Below, one piece after another: positions 7,799 to 16,595 of a stretch of 64,000 nt of DNA. This DNA is from Cohnella abietis. GTDB lineage: Bacteria > Bacillota > Bacilli > Paenibacillales > Paenibacillaceae. How positions within the stretch are numbered: the stretch's first letter is position 1; each line of letters begins with the position of its first letter. The translations under genes were made by a program, and so were the position numbers. The notes below the pieces were generated by a model that did no database searches, was not told the origin of the DNA, and was given only the letters and a program-made list of their open reading frames with translations. Where the stretch lies: positions 2,075,501 to 2,139,500 of the forward strand of contig NZ_AP019400.1 of NCBI RefSeq assembly GCF_004295585.1, in the 5' to 3' direction.

Positions 7799-9379
7799 AT
7801 GGAACTCAGACCATATCAACAGGAGTCAAGGGTAAGTATCCAGGAAGAGTGGAAAAAAGGCGTTAAACGTACTTTGCTGGTGTTGCCTACTGGTTGTGGT
7901 AAGACGATAGTGTTTAGCAAGGTTATCGAAGATCGGGTGAGAGGGGGCGAGCGCGTGCTCGTCCTTGCCCATCGCGCTGAACTACTCGACCAGGCGTCAG
8001 ACAAACTAAAGAAATCTACGGGCCTGCAATGCGCTACCGAGAAGGCTGAGCAGACATCGATCGGCAGCTGGTATCGCGTAGTGGTAGGCAGTATTCAAAC
8101 GCTAATGAGAGATAAGCGGCTACAGCAATTTGCTGTAGATCACTTTGACACTATCATCATTGACGAAGCACATCATTGCTTATCTGATAGTTATCAGCGG
8201 GTACTGCAATATTTCGAACAGGCTAATGTACTAGGTGTAACAGCTACCCCTGATAGAGGAGATATGCGTAACCTGGGCTCGTATTTTGAAAGCTTAGCTT
8301 ACGAGTACACGCTTCCGAAGGCGATCAAAGCCGGATATCTTAGCCCGATTAAGGCTATGACAATCCCGTTGCAGATTAACTTGTCAGCTGTTGGCCAGCA
8401 AGCCGGTGATTTCAAATCGGGGGACTTGGGCACAGCATTGGATCCATATCTGGATTCGATTGCTGCGGAGATGTGGAAAGTGGCCAAGGATAGGAAAATC
8501 GTTGTCTTTCTTCCGTTGGTTAAGACTAGCCAGAAATTCACGAATATTCTGAATTCAATTGGATTCAGAGCTGCAGAGGTTAATGGAGAGTCGCAGAATC
8601 GAACTGAGATTTTGGAAGATTTTGATGAAGGTAAGTATAACGTTCTATGCAATTCCATGCTGCTTACTGAGGGATGGGATTGCCCAAGTGTTGATTGCGT
8701 TGTTGTCTTGCGCCCTACTAAGGTACGCAGCTTGTATAGCCAGATGGTTGGGCGAGGTACCCGACTATTTCCGGGAAAAACTGAATTGTTGTTACTAGAT
8801 TTCTTGTGGCATACGGAACGGCATGAACTTTGTCACCCTGCCCACTTGATTGCGGAGAATGAAGAAGTTGCCCAGGCTATGACCAAGCAGATCGAGGCTG
8901 CAGGTGTGCCGCTCGACTTGGAATCTGTCGAGAAGCAAGCTGCTGAAGATGTGATTGCCCAACGTGAGGAAGCATTGGCAAAGCAGCTGGCCGAAATGAA
9001 ACGTCGTAAACGGGCATTAGTTGATCCGTTGCAATTTGAGATGAGCATTCAAGCAGAGGACTTGGCCAGTTATGTGCCATCGTTTGGATGGGAGATGTCG
9101 CCGCCAAGTGAGAAACAGCTCCAAACTCTCGAGAAGCTGGGTATTCTACCTGATCAAGTTGATAATGCAGGCAAAGCAACAAAGCTGCTAGAGCGACTGG
9201 ATAAACGGCGCGAAGAAGGGCTTACTACGCCGAAGCAGATCCGTTTCCTTGAAGGTAAAGGATTTGAACACGTGGGTACCTGGTCATTCGAAACGGGAAA
9301 GAATTTGATCGATCGTATTGCCGGCAACGGATGGCGCGTTCCGGAAGGTATTAATCCGGCTGAATATCGTGGGGAGTAG
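7799..9379 (+). CDS. SF2 DEAD/DEAH helicase
   Basis: A 526-residue superfamily 2 helicase. Motif I is PTGCGKT (30-36), motif II DEAHH (from 122), motif III VTATPDRGD, and motif VI QMVGRGTRL. The C-terminal 150 residues, after a charged helix, hold a small domain (LTTPKQIRFLEGKGFEHVG) seen in other phage helicases. Likely opens duplex DNA at the origin or at forks. The gene starts ten bases after the DUF669 stop. Confidence 0.9.
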   Translation: MELRPYQQESRVSIQEEWKKGVKRTLLVLPTGCGKTIVFSKVIEDRVRGGERVLVLAHRAELLDQASDKLKKSTGLQCATEKAEQTSIGSWYRVVVGSIQTLMRDKRLQQFAVDHFDTIIIDEAHHCLSDSYQRVLQYFEQANVLGVTATPDRGDMRNLGSYFESLAYEYTLPKAIKAGYLSPIKAMTIPLQINLSAVGQQAGDFKSGDLGTALDPYLDSIAAEMWKVAKDRKIVVFLPLVKTSQKFTNILNSIGFRAAEVNGESQNRTEILEDFDEGKYNVLCNSMLLTEGWDCPSVDCVVVLRPTKVRSLYSQMVGRGTRLFPGKTELLLLDFLWHTERHELCHPAHLIAENEEVAQAMTKQIEAAGVPLDLESVEKQAAEDVIAQREEALAKQLAEMKRRKRALVDPLQFEMSIQAEDLASYVPSFGWEMSPPSEKQLQTLEKLGILPDQVDNAGKATKLLERLDKRREEGLTTPKQIRFLEGKGFEHVGTWSFETGKNLIDRIAGNGWRVPEGINPAEYRGE

Positions 9380-9417
9380 TAGACACATTATGTGAAATAG
9401 AGAGGGGGATAAACGAC

Positions 9418-9687
9418 ATGATCAAACTTACAGGAGAATACAACAAGCCAGTCTATATTGCGCCTGAACAAATAACTGCAGTAAATCAACATGAGAGCAT
9501 AAAGACATTTGTGAGCACGGTAGACGGTGGATTCGTGGTCACGGATTCACCGGAAGTAATAGCCCGAACGATACTAGATTATAAGTTAACGATACTTAAG
9601 TATCAAGCTGCTGTTAATGTTGGGGATTTCAAACAGGCTTCAATAGTCCATGAGTCGTTGAAGATATTCGCTGGTCTGGAGGGATAG
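9418..9687 (+). CDS. Small FlbD-like phage protein
   Basis: An 89-residue protein behind GAGAGGGGGAT. The first 55 residues (MIKLTGEYNKPVYIAPEQIT... GGFVVTDSPEVIARTIL) match in order and spacing the FlbD-type fold: MIKLT start, VY-A-I strand, then a repeated beta strand and V-E-V helix. FlbD proteins are poorly understood; phage versions exist. The rest is one helix. Function unknown. Confidence 0.55.
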   Translation: MIKLTGEYNKPVYIAPEQITAVNQHESIKTFVSTVDGGFVVTDSPEVIARTILDYKLTILKYQAAVNVGDFKQASIVHESLKIFAGLEG

Positions 9688-9705
9688 GCATGGGAGGGGT
9701 AAAGG

Positions 9706-9915
9706 TTGAGTACGGTTATTAGCGATAAATACCATACAGCTCATATATGGCATTGGTGCGTGAATTGCCGAAGAGCTATCTTGCCCAGTCAAAGATACCG
9801 AAGGATTTTCGGATCGGCATACAGTTCAGACAAGAAACGTGAAATGAAAATTTGTTCTGATTGCACGAGTGAAAAAGAAGATGGTCATACAGTCTTGATT
9901 TTGAACACCAACTGA
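9706..9915 (+). CDS. Small Cys-pair zinc protein
   Basis: A 69-residue protein from TTG 9706 behind GGGAGGGG. CVNCRR and CSDC are about 35 residues apart, a probable zinc ribbon. No family recognised. Confidence 0.55.
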   Translation: MSTVISDKYHTAHIWHWCVNCRRAILPSQRYRRIFGSAYSSDKKREMKICSDCTSEKEDGHTVLILNTN

Positions 9916-9926
9916 ATACGGAAGGA

Positions 9927-9958
9927 CATAAGGGGTAGAGCAGAGCCCTCCCCTTATG
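9927..9958. terminator. Hairpin between converging genes
   Basis: CATAAGGGG (9927-9935) pairs perfectly with CCCCTTATG (9950-9958). It sits between the stop of the rightward gene at 9915 and the stop of the leftward gene at 9967. No T-run follows on either strand, so termination would be weak or factor dependent. Confidence 0.4.
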
Positions 9959-9966
9959 GTTGAATA

Positions 9967-10191
9967 CTATCCTTGAGTTTTAGTGGTAAATTTAAGTTTT
10001 GTCATTACATTATTAACTTTTTTTACCGCTTTATTCAGCTCGTAAGTTGCTTTGTTTGTAGCACAATTTAATGATTCAGACGCATAAATTTTTGCTGCTC
10101 TGCCATTTATGCTCGGGTGCTCTTCCAGATATTTTCGTGATTCGTCTGATATTAATATTTTTTCTAGTTCTTCATTAGAGATATTAGCCAT
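9967..10191 (-). CDS. Hypothetical leftward gene in early region
   Basis: A 74-residue protein read against the surrounding operon. ATG 10191 is preceded by AAGGTAGGTGA; a GTG at 10200 would add three residues. It has a helical N-terminus (MANISNEELEKILISDESRK) and a basic C-terminus (VKKVNNVMTKLKFTTKTQ). Local AT content is higher than in the neighbours, which suggests a later insertion (moron). Function unknown. Confidence 0.5.
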   Translation of the reverse strand: MANISNEELEKILISDESRKYLEEHPSINGRAAKIYASESLNCATNKATYELNKAVKKVNNVMTKLKFTTKTQG

Positions 10192-10272
10192 TATCTTCAC
10201 CTACCTTAAATTTTGTATTTTATTTTTCCGCATGTATTGATTTTTATTCCACCAAAGGAGATCAATGAGTAA

Positions 10273-12534
10273 ATGGAACATAAATTAGATCTCATTGCGT
10301 TGTTGGGCTACGTCGATCCGTCGCGCTTGGATTACCAGGAATGGCTCAATGTCGGCATGGCACTTAAGCACGAGGGGTATACCGCAAGCGATTGGGAAAT
10401 TTGGAGCAGGCGTGACGGCGGGCGCTATCATCCGGGCGAGTGCTTCAAGAAGTGGTCCGGATTTGAGGGTAGCGGAATAACTGGAGCTACCATAACGCAG
10501 ATGGCCAAGGATAACGGGTGGATGCCACGATCTGCCTATGACCGTGAAGATCACCACGAACTGGGATGGGAAGACGAGATCACAGGTGGTGATTACGTAG
10601 TTGTTGATAAGAATTGGATCGAAGGCAAGGAGATCCACGAGCCAGCTACATGGAATCCTGTCCAGCAGTTGACCACATACCTTTCTACGCTGTTCGAAGC
10701 ATCTGAAAATGTTGGTTATGTGACAGACACTTGGCAAAACGATGAAGGAAAGTATTTACCGACAAAAGGTGCATCTGACCGAACGGCGGGTGAGCTGATT
10801 CAACTGCTCAATCAATGTGATGGTGATATAGGTTCTGTAGTGGGAGATTACAAGTCAGAAGCCGGCGCTTGGATCCGATTCAATCCACTCGACGGTAAGG
10901 GTGTAAAAAACGATAACGTGACCGAACACCGTTATGCGCTCGTAGAGTCGGACACCATGGACATCGAAAAGCAAAATGCGATCATGCGGGAGTTGGAGCT
11001 GCCAATAGCCGTAATGGTATACAGCGGAGGGAAGAGCCTTCACGCCATCGTACGTGTGGATGCAGCCAACTATGATGAGTACCGTAAGCGTGTGGATTAT
11101 CTTTACAACGTCTGTAAGAAAAACGGATTGAACATCGATAATCAAAACCGTAATCCGTCCAGGTTGTCGCGAATGCCAGGGATCGAGCGTAATGGGAAAA
11201 AGCAATTTATTGTTGATTCTAATATCGGTAAAGCGAACTGGGCTGAGTGGCATGAATGGATCGAGGGTGTAAACGACGATCTTCCGGATCCGGAGAGCTT
11301 GACGGATTACTGGGACAACATGCCGAAATTGGCACCGCCTTTAATCCATGGTTTACTTCGGCAGGGTCATAAGATGCTCATGGCCGGTCCGTCAAAGGCT
11401 GGTAAGTCGTTTACGCTCATTGAACTGAGCATCGCCATAGCTGAAGGTTTGGAGTGGTTGGCTTGGCAATGTACGCAAGGTAAAGTGCTGTACGTAAATC
11501 TTGAGCTGGATAGAGCCAGCGCCTTGCATCGCTTTAAGGATGTGTACACGGCGTTGGGGGTTGCACCTAACAATATCCGCAATATCGATATCTGGAACTT
11601 GCGTGGTAAGACCGTTCCTATGGACAAGTTGGCGCCTAAGCTCATACGTCGATCAGCTAAAAAGGGATACATTGCGGTCATCATCGATCCGATTTACAAG
11701 GTACTGACGGGTGACGAGAACAGCGCGGATCAGATGGCCCACTTTACCAACCAGTTTGATAAGGTGGCCACGGAGCTGGGTGCCAGTGTCATATACTGCC
11801 ATCATCATTCCAAAGGGTCCCAAGGCGGCAAGAAGTCCATGGATAGAGCTTCAGGCAGCGGCGTATTCGCACGAGATCCGGACGCGCTAATCGATTTAGT
11901 AGAGTTGGAGATCACGGAGGCGCTGCTCAAGCAAGAGGAGAACAAGGCCGTGTGTGCCGTGTACAAGCGGTACTTTCAGCAGCACAATCCTTCATACCTG
12001 CGCGATTCTGTCTCTCAGGACGATGTGCTCAGTGCTAAGGCGATGGAGGATCATGCTAAACGTGCCATCTACGACACAGAGCAAGCAGCCGCCCAAGAAG
12101 AGATTAAACGAGTGCTGCAGAGCGTTCGAATCCGATCAGCCTGGCGCGTGGAAGGCACGCTGCGCGAGTATCCGAAGTTTGCCCCCGTCAATATGTGGTT
12201 TCAGTATCCGATTCATAAACTTGATCAATCAGGCAGCCTGAAGGACATCGATCCGGAAGGGGAGTCGTCTGCACCACCTTGGCAGAAAGGTGCAAACAAA
12301 CGTAAGGATAAGGCCAAGGAAGAGCGGCGGAGCAAGGCAGAGGAGTTTGAGGACGTTGTCAACAACTGCAACGTAGGCGATCCGCCAACGGTAAAGGATA
12401 TAATTGATTGGTATTCCGGTACCGGTAAAGAGGTTGCTGAACGCACTGTAAGGGACTGGGTCAAGAAATTTGGCTACGTAATCGACCGAAATAACGGCAA
12501 CGTCATTGTAAAAAGTGACGGCGGTGACCTTTAA
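10273..12534 (+). CDS. Primase-helicase replication protein
   Basis: A 753-residue protein. The N-terminal 80 residues are a PriCT_2-like domain (LDYQEWLNVGMALKHEGY). Residues about 190-320 resemble an AEP-type primase (MVYSGGKSLHAIVRVDA, RNPSRLSRMPG). From about 370 there is a RepA/AAA_25 ATPase with Walker A GPSKAGKS, VNLELDR and IIDPIYK. A basic linker and a terminal helix-turn-helix-like domain follow. It should prime and unwind phage DNA. ATG 10273 follows AAGGAGATC. The candidate origin lies just after its stop. Confidence 0.85.
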   Translation: MEHKLDLIALLGYVDPSRLDYQEWLNVGMALKHEGYTASDWEIWSRRDGGRYHPGECFKKWSGFEGSGITGATITQMAKDNGWMPRSAYDREDHHELGWEDEITGGDYVVVDKNWIEGKEIHEPATWNPVQQLTTYLSTLFEASENVGYVTDTWQNDEGKYLPTKGASDRTAGELIQLLNQCDGDIGSVVGDYKSEAGAWIRFNPLDGKGVKNDNVTEHRYALVESDTMDIEKQNAIMRELELPIAVMVYSGGKSLHAIVRVDAANYDEYRKRVDYLYNVCKKNGLNIDNQNRNPSRLSRMPGIERNGKKQFIVDSNIGKANWAEWHEWIEGVNDDLPDPESLTDYWDNMPKLAPPLIHGLLRQGHKMLMAGPSKAGKSFTLIELSIAIAEGLEWLAWQCTQGKVLYVNLELDRASALHRFKDVYTALGVAPNNIRNIDIWNLRGKTVPMDKLAPKLIRRSAKKGYIAVIIDPIYKVLTGDENSADQMAHFTNQFDKVATELGASVIYCHHHSKGSQGGKKSMDRASGSGVFARDPDALIDLVELEITEALLKQEENKAVCAVYKRYFQQHNPSYLRDSVSQDDVLSAKAMEDHAKRAIYDTEQAAAQEEIKRVLQSVRIRSAWRVEGTLREYPKFAPVNMWFQYPIHKLDQSGSLKDIDPEGESSAPPWQKGANKRKDKAKEERRSKAEEFEDVVNNCNVGDPPTVKDIIDWYSGTGKEVAERTVRDWVKKFGYVIDRNNGNVIVKSDGGDL

Positions 12535-12553
12535 TTCCCCGCAATGAAAATTA

Positions 12554-12733
12554 TGCCGTACGGCGGCGGCAATCATGTCTTTATGGTCAATGCCGTTCGG
12601 CGGAATATACGTTTTTAAGGTTTATGCCGAACGGCGGGGATTTGCTACGTCATGGTGGACGCCGTACGGCGGCGGGGAGCCTATATATAAATATATAGGG
12701 ATAGGGAGGGGCGTGACGCAAGCGCCCCTCCCC
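12554..12733. other. Candidate phage replication origin
   Basis: Four near-identical palindromic boxes, GCCGTACGGC or GCCGWWCGGC plus GGC-rich tail, are centred at 12559, 12596, 12630 and 12665, that is 37, 34 and 35 bases apart. An AT-only palindrome follows (CTATATAT..ATATATAG, 12681-12698), then a 10-bp perfect GC hairpin (12704-12713 with 12723-12732) and a C/T tract. Iterons, an AT-rich melting zone and a hairpin directly after the primase-helicase gene make up a plausible origin. An alternative is a regulatory array or terminator for the early operon. Confidence 0.5.
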
Positions 12734-12806
12734 CTCCCCCTGATATTTAAACGAAAATCTGCCGCTGACAAAAGTTGAAAATGAAAGTTGGTGACACAAC
12801 AACACG

Positions 12807-13202
12807 ATGACTGAATTCTTCATGCCTATGAAATCACCGCCAACAATCACGCACCAACAAAAGCAGGTTACAGTTGTGGACGGAAAGCCTGTCTTTTATG
12901 AACCACCTGAGCTGAAAGCGGCTAGGGCCAAGTTGATGGCACACCTTGGACAGCATGTGCCAGCGCGTAAATATACAGGAGCTGTCAGGCTGACGGTTAA
13001 GTGGTGCTTTCCAATCACCGGCAAACATGTTGATGGTGAATACAAGTACACTAGTCCGGATGCAGGGAATTCTAACAAACTGTTGGAAGACTGTATGGAG
13101 GACCTTGGATATTATAAAAATGACGCTCAGATCGCTAGTTTAATCGTCGAAAAGTTCTGGGCGAAGCTGCCCGGAATCTATATCAAGATCGAAGAGCTAT
13201 AG
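12807..13202 (+). CDS. RusA-type Holliday junction resolvase
   Basis: A 131-residue protein with the RusA core: VKWCFPITG, then a metal-binding segment PDAGNSNKLLEDCMEDLGY and a KNDAQIASL motif, where the acidic residues line the active site. RusA cuts four-way junctions during phage recombination and packaging. The usual first aspartate pair appears here as PDAGN rather than PDxDN, one acidic residue fewer, so activity would be worth testing. Start ATG 12807. Confidence 0.8.
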   Translation: MTEFFMPMKSPPTITHQQKQVTVVDGKPVFYEPPELKAARAKLMAHLGQHVPARKYTGAVRLTVKWCFPITGKHVDGEYKYTSPDAGNSNKLLEDCMEDLGYYKNDAQIASLIVEKFWAKLPGIYIKIEEL

Positions 13203-13205
13203 CCT

Positions 13206-13445
13206 ATGGATTATAAAGCGTTTTTCAGCGATGTGATGTTATGGATTGGACAAGCGAATCAAGCAGCCTCTCGATACGGAATGGAGAGCCCCGACTTTTG
13301 GAAGTGGGTTGCCGATTCATCTGGTAAGCTGTGCAAGAAATACCAGGATAACCGACTGGCCATCAAGCAAATGGTTATGCTGATCGAATGGCTCGAAGAA
13401 GTGCACGACAAAGGAAAAAATCGTAAAGCAGGGGACTCAACTTAG
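13206..13445 (+). CDS. Hypothetical helical phage protein
   Basis: A 79-residue, all-helical protein begun at ATG 13206, three bases after RusA. Aromatic-rich (FWKWVADSS) and with a basic end. Similar small proteins of unknown role lie between RusA and ArpU in related phages by position. Confidence 0.55.
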   Translation: MDYKAFFSDVMLWIGQANQAASRYGMESPDFWKWVADSSGKLCKKYQDNRLAIKQMVMLIEWLEEVHDKGKNRKAGDST

Positions 13446-13463
13446 ATACGGGGAGGGATAGAA

Positions 13464-13988
13464 ATGGACAACACGGCATTGGTCGAGCAGATTACGAAGA
13501 CAGCGGTGCAAGCTGCTCTCGAGTACATGGAAAACGAGAAGCATCGGAAACAGAAAGCTAATCGAGATCAGCGTCTCAGAAATACGAAACTACTGCTCAA
13601 GAACTATCGGTCGTTTATTGCTCATTGCGATGAGCTGCAGGAGAAGCTGTCTGCTATTCAAGAAGCTGAAACGCTGAATGAGCTGCATACGGAAGATTAT
13701 GCGGTCGAGTCGATCAAACGTAGCAAGAAGAGGACAATGGTCATGACGAGGTTTATTCAGCAGATGGTTGGTGTATATCGATCGATGTGTGAATCATCTG
13801 GAACACCCGAGGACTCCAGGCGATATAAAATCATTGACGCGCTGTACATTTCAGATGAGAAAATGACCGCAGAACAACTTGCTGAATGTCACAAAATAGA
13901 TTTGCGGACTGTATACAAAGACATTAATAATGCCGCTAAAGCCTTATCAGTATTGGTTTTTGGGGTAGATGGGATTCAATTTGATTAG
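13464..13988 (+). CDS. ArpU-like late gene regulator
   Basis: A 174-residue protein behind GGGGAGGG. A basic helical N-terminus is followed by a sigma-70 region 4-like helix-turn-helix near the end (MTAEQLAECHKIDLRTVYKD). This is the layout of ArpU/RinA-type phage late regulators, which switch on packaging and structural genes. Its place directly before the terminase block fits that role. Confidence 0.7.
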   Translation: MDNTALVEQITKTAVQAALEYMENEKHRKQKANRDQRLRNTKLLLKNYRSFIAHCDELQEKLSAIQEAETLNELHTEDYAVESIKRSKKRTMVMTRFIQQMVGVYRSMCESSGTPEDSRRYKIIDALYISDEKMTAEQLAECHKIDLRTVYKDINNAAKALSVLVFGVDGIQFD

Positions 13989-14071
13989 TTCGAAATCAGG
14001 GCAAAAAGAGGGCATTTTAAGGGCAATCAATACGTGGTAATATGATATTGTGCAATAATAATACTTCTGAC

Positions 14072-14107
14072 TAGGTCGTCCAAATACGGGCGGCCTATTC
14101 TTTTTAT
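14072..14107 (+). terminator. Rho-independent terminator after ArpU
   Basis: TAGGTCGTCC (14072-14081) pairs with GGGCGGCCTA (14088-14097) with two G-U pairs and is followed by TTCTTTTTATT. It separates the early and late operons. Confidence 0.75.
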
Positions 14108-14173
14108 TCGGCTGCATCGCTGTAACTCCTCCTGCTGCGTATCGGGGCAGTTCGGTGTGGCTCCCGATAATAA

Positions 14174-14200
14174 CAAAAAACCACGGAATTAGTCCGCGGT
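14174..14200 (-). terminator. Leftward terminator of mini gene
   Basis: On the minus strand ACCGCGGA pairs with TCCGTGGT (one G-U) and is followed by six T. It lies 18 bases after the stop of the small leftward gene and supports a real leftward transcript. Confidence 0.7.
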
Positions 14201-14218
14201 ATCAGTCTGTGGCAGAAT

Positions 14219-14329
14219 CTATCTACGGGCAAGATGATTAATCCATGTGCGAACAGCTTTTAGTTCGCTTTCTAATTGAGTTACACGATTCTCTAAAAGT
14301 GCATTTCTTTTTGCATGTCTGCGCCCCAT
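14219..14329 (-). CDS. 36-residue leftward phage peptide
   Basis: ATG 14329 is preceded by GGAGGTGGG on the minus strand. The product (MGRRHAKRNALLENRVTQLE, then SELKAVRTWINHLARR) has a basic N-terminus and one amphipathic coiled-coil helix. A terminator follows at 14200-14174 and a 26-bp palindrome precedes it, so promoter-proximal control seems likely. It stands alone against the flow of the phage between the early and late operons. Function unknown; a small regulator of late genes or an antirepressor-like peptide is possible. Confidence 0.55.
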   Translation of the reverse strand: MGRRHAKRNALLENRVTQLESELKAVRTWINHLARR

Positions 14330-14342
14330 ATAGACCCACCTC

Positions 14343-14368
14343 CAATCTAGTAATATTTTACCAGATTG
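14343..14368. promoter_or_regulatory. 26-bp palindrome before terminase genes
   Basis: CAATCTAGTAA (14343-14353) and TTACCAGATTG (14358-14368) form an inverted repeat around TATT with one mismatch. It lies just upstream of the leftward peptide's ribosome site and about 60 bases before the terminase start. It could be an operator shared by both directions, or a hairpin in either leader. Confidence 0.5.
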
Positions 14369-14428
14369 ATAGAGGAGAAACTAGTATATTGTCGACTATG
14401 GTCGAAGAGTACCTGAAAGGAGTTGTCC

Positions 14429-15016
14429 ATGATGGCAGGAGAACGGAAATCAAAGTATCATTCACATGTTGAGCCTAAGCTCCTGCTGATCGAAGCGTGG
14501 GCGCGAGACGGGGCGATTGAAGAGGATATCTCGAAGAAACTCGGAGTTGCCTACTCTACTTTCAAAATCTACAAGGATAAATATTCGGCTTTATCGGCTG
14601 CCTTAAAAAGGGGCAAGGAGGTTGCTGACGTTGAAGTCGAGAATTCGTTGTTCAAGCGGGCAATCGGATATGAGTATACCGAAAAAAAGTATGTTCAAGT
14701 TGAGATGTCAGAGGAAGAATACGACTTGCATCAGCAGATAGCCGTTAACAGATACAAGTTAGATCATCCAGAAGCCACTATGATTGAATTACGTGCTATT
14801 GAACTAGGTGTAACACGTTACAAGATGATGTTGGTAGAGGAAAAAACAAAAGAGGTTTCTCCTGATACTACGGCTCAAATCTTTTGGCTCAAGAATCGCA
14901 GACCGGATAAGTGGCGAGACAAACAGGAAGTCAATCACAGCGGCAGCGTGGATGTTAATAACCCTTATTCCGGACTCACAACGGATGAGCTCAGGAAGCT
15001 GATCCGCGATGGTTGA
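14429..15016 (+). CDS. terS: Terminase small subunit
   Basis: A 195-residue protein with an N-terminal helix-turn-helix (EEDISKKLGVAYSTFKIYKD) for pac/cos recognition, a charged helical oligomerisation middle, and a C-terminal part (AQIFWLKNRRPDKWRDKQEV) that is a hallmark of many Firmicute phage small terminases. AAAGGAG precedes; ATG 14429 or 14432 are both possible. The end overlaps the large subunit start. Confidence 0.8.
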   Translation: MMAGERKSKYHSHVEPKLLLIEAWARDGAIEEDISKKLGVAYSTFKIYKDKYSALSAALKRGKEVADVEVENSLFKRAIGYEYTEKKYVQVEMSEEEYDLHQQIAVNRYKLDHPEATMIELRAIELGVTRYKMMLVEEKTKEVSPDTTAQIFWLKNRRPDKWRDKQEVNHSGSVDVNNPYSGLTTDELRKLIRDG

Positions 15017-16403
15017 TTTAGAGGTAATTAAGCGAGGGGCTAAGATTGAGCTCGCCAGGCGCGAGTTCTTTTATTTCTGTCAGGCAATGGCTCCGGATTT
15101 CTACCGGAGTGATCGTCAATATCTCATCGAGCTCGGTAACGAGATGCAGGACTTCTACCAGTCCGATGATGACATATTGATCGTTAACGAGCCGCCACGC
15201 CACGGTAAGAGCCGTACAGCTTCCATGTTCGCCCAATGGGTATTAGGCAAAAACGGCAATGAGAAGGTCATGACAGGCTCATACAACGAGACGCTGTCAA
15301 CCACGTTCTCCAAGGCTGTGCGCGACGGAATAGGTACCGCCAAAGCTGATGAGAACATGATCGTTTATAGCGACATATTCCCCCATACACGAATTAAGCG
15401 CGGAGATGGAGCAATGAACCTGTGGAGCTTAGAGGGTGGCTATAACAACTACCTAGCTACGTCTCCTACGGGCACAGCTACTGGGTTCGGTGCAACATTG
15501 TTGATCATAGATGATTTAATTAAGTCAGCGTTGGAAGCGAACAATGCCGAGGTCCTGCAGAAGCACTGGGAATGGTTCACGAACACGATGCTCAGCCGGC
15601 TAGAAGAGGGCGGCAAGATCATCATTATCATGACCAGGTGGGCATCAGGCGACTTAGCTGGACGAGCATTGGAACATTTCGCAGCTGAGAAAAAGAAAGT
15701 ACGGCATCTGAGCATGAAGGCATTGCAGGATGATGGCACAATGCTTTGCGCTGAAGTCCTTTCCCGCGAGAGCTACGACATGAAGGTTCGTGCAATGGGT
15801 GAGGACATCGCCAGTGCGAACTATCAGCAGATTCCAATTGATATCAAAGGTAAGCTATACAGCAGCTTCAAGACATACGAGCAGCTGCCGGCAGACGCCC
15901 AAGGCAGCCCATTATTTACGGGTATCTACTCTTACTGTGACAGTGCCGATCAGGGCGATGATTACTTATGCAATATCATCTGGGGCGTGTACCAAAGAGA
16001 GGCATACGTTCTGGATGTCATATATACCAAGCAACCGATGGAGATCACGGAGCCCGCTGTCGCGCAGGCTCTTTTTACGTTGCAGGTTAATAAAGAGCGC
16101 ATTGAATCCAATAACGGTGGCCGCGCATTTGCCCGTAATATCAAGCGAATATTGGAGCAAGAGCTTAATAGCAATCGGACGGATGTTAGCTGGTTCCATC
16201 AAAGTAAAAACAAAGTAGCCCGAATTAACTCGAATGCTACCTGGGTGATGCAGCATGTCTATTACCCAACTAATTGGCGTGATCGTTGGCCGGATTACTA
16301 TAAGGCGATGACGTCATATCAGCGTGAAGGTAAGAATGCACATGATGACGCACCAGACGCTACAACAGGAGTAGCGGAAACGATGTACTTATTAGGAGGG
16401 TGA
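15009..16403 (+). CDS. terL: Terminase large subunit
   Basis: A 464-residue packaging motor. Walker A is PPRHGKSR at about 62-69, Walker B LLIIDD at about 164-169, and the C-terminal nuclease starts with CDSADQGDD near 310 and ends with HDDAPDATTG. The ATG 15009 overlaps the small subunit end. It translocates DNA into the prohead and cuts it. Full length for the family. Confidence 0.95.
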   Translation: MVDLEVIKRGAKIELARREFFYFCQAMAPDFYRSDRQYLIELGNEMQDFYQSDDDILIVNEPPRHGKSRTASMFAQWVLGKNGNEKVMTGSYNETLSTTFSKAVRDGIGTAKADENMIVYSDIFPHTRIKRGDGAMNLWSLEGGYNNYLATSPTGTATGFGATLLIIDDLIKSALEANNAEVLQKHWEWFTNTMLSRLEEGGKIIIIMTRWASGDLAGRALEHFAAEKKKVRHLSMKALQDDGTMLCAEVLSRESYDMKVRAMGEDIASANYQQIPIDIKGKLYSSFKTYEQLPADAQGSPLFTGIYSYCDSADQGDDYLCNIIWGVYQREAYVLDVIYTKQPMEITEPAVAQALFTLQVNKERIESNNGGRAFARNIKRILEQELNSNRTDVSWFHQSKNKVARINSNATWVMQHVYYPTNWRDRWPDYYKAMTSYQREGKNAHDDAPDATTGVAETMYLLGG

Positions 16404-16406
16404 GAA

Positions 16407-16595
16407 ATGGATTACACTAAACCGCCGCTTGGACTTGTTCCGCGCTATATAAGAGCCCAGCAAAGGCTGGAGGAGATCAAGGATGCGGTATCGAGACGCA
16501 TGGAAAGGAACCTTGAAATCCCGCTGGAATGGATCGAGGAATACAACAAGTTAGCAGCAAGCGGAGACTGGAGGGGCGAAAGTGGGGTGGTTTAA
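16407..16595 (+). CDS. Small protein between terminase and portal
   Basis: A 62-residue helical protein (RYIRAQQRLEEIKDAVSRRM, LEWIEEYNKLAA) starting at ATG 16407 behind GGAGGGTGAG. Its end overlaps the portal start. Small proteins in this slot are common in Paenibacillus and Bacillus phages; no function is known. Confidence 0.6.
   Translation: MDYTKPPLGLVPRYIRAQQRLEEIKDAVSRRMERNLEIPLEWIEEYNKLAASGDWRGESGVV

Noticed and set aside
12575..12778. Open frame across the iterons and hairpin
   Set aside because: Composition is that of the repeats and low-complexity tract; better explained as origin DNA.
14245..14472. Rightward frame opposite the 36-residue peptide
   Set aside because: No ribosome site; the leftward peptide with its own terminator explains the region better.
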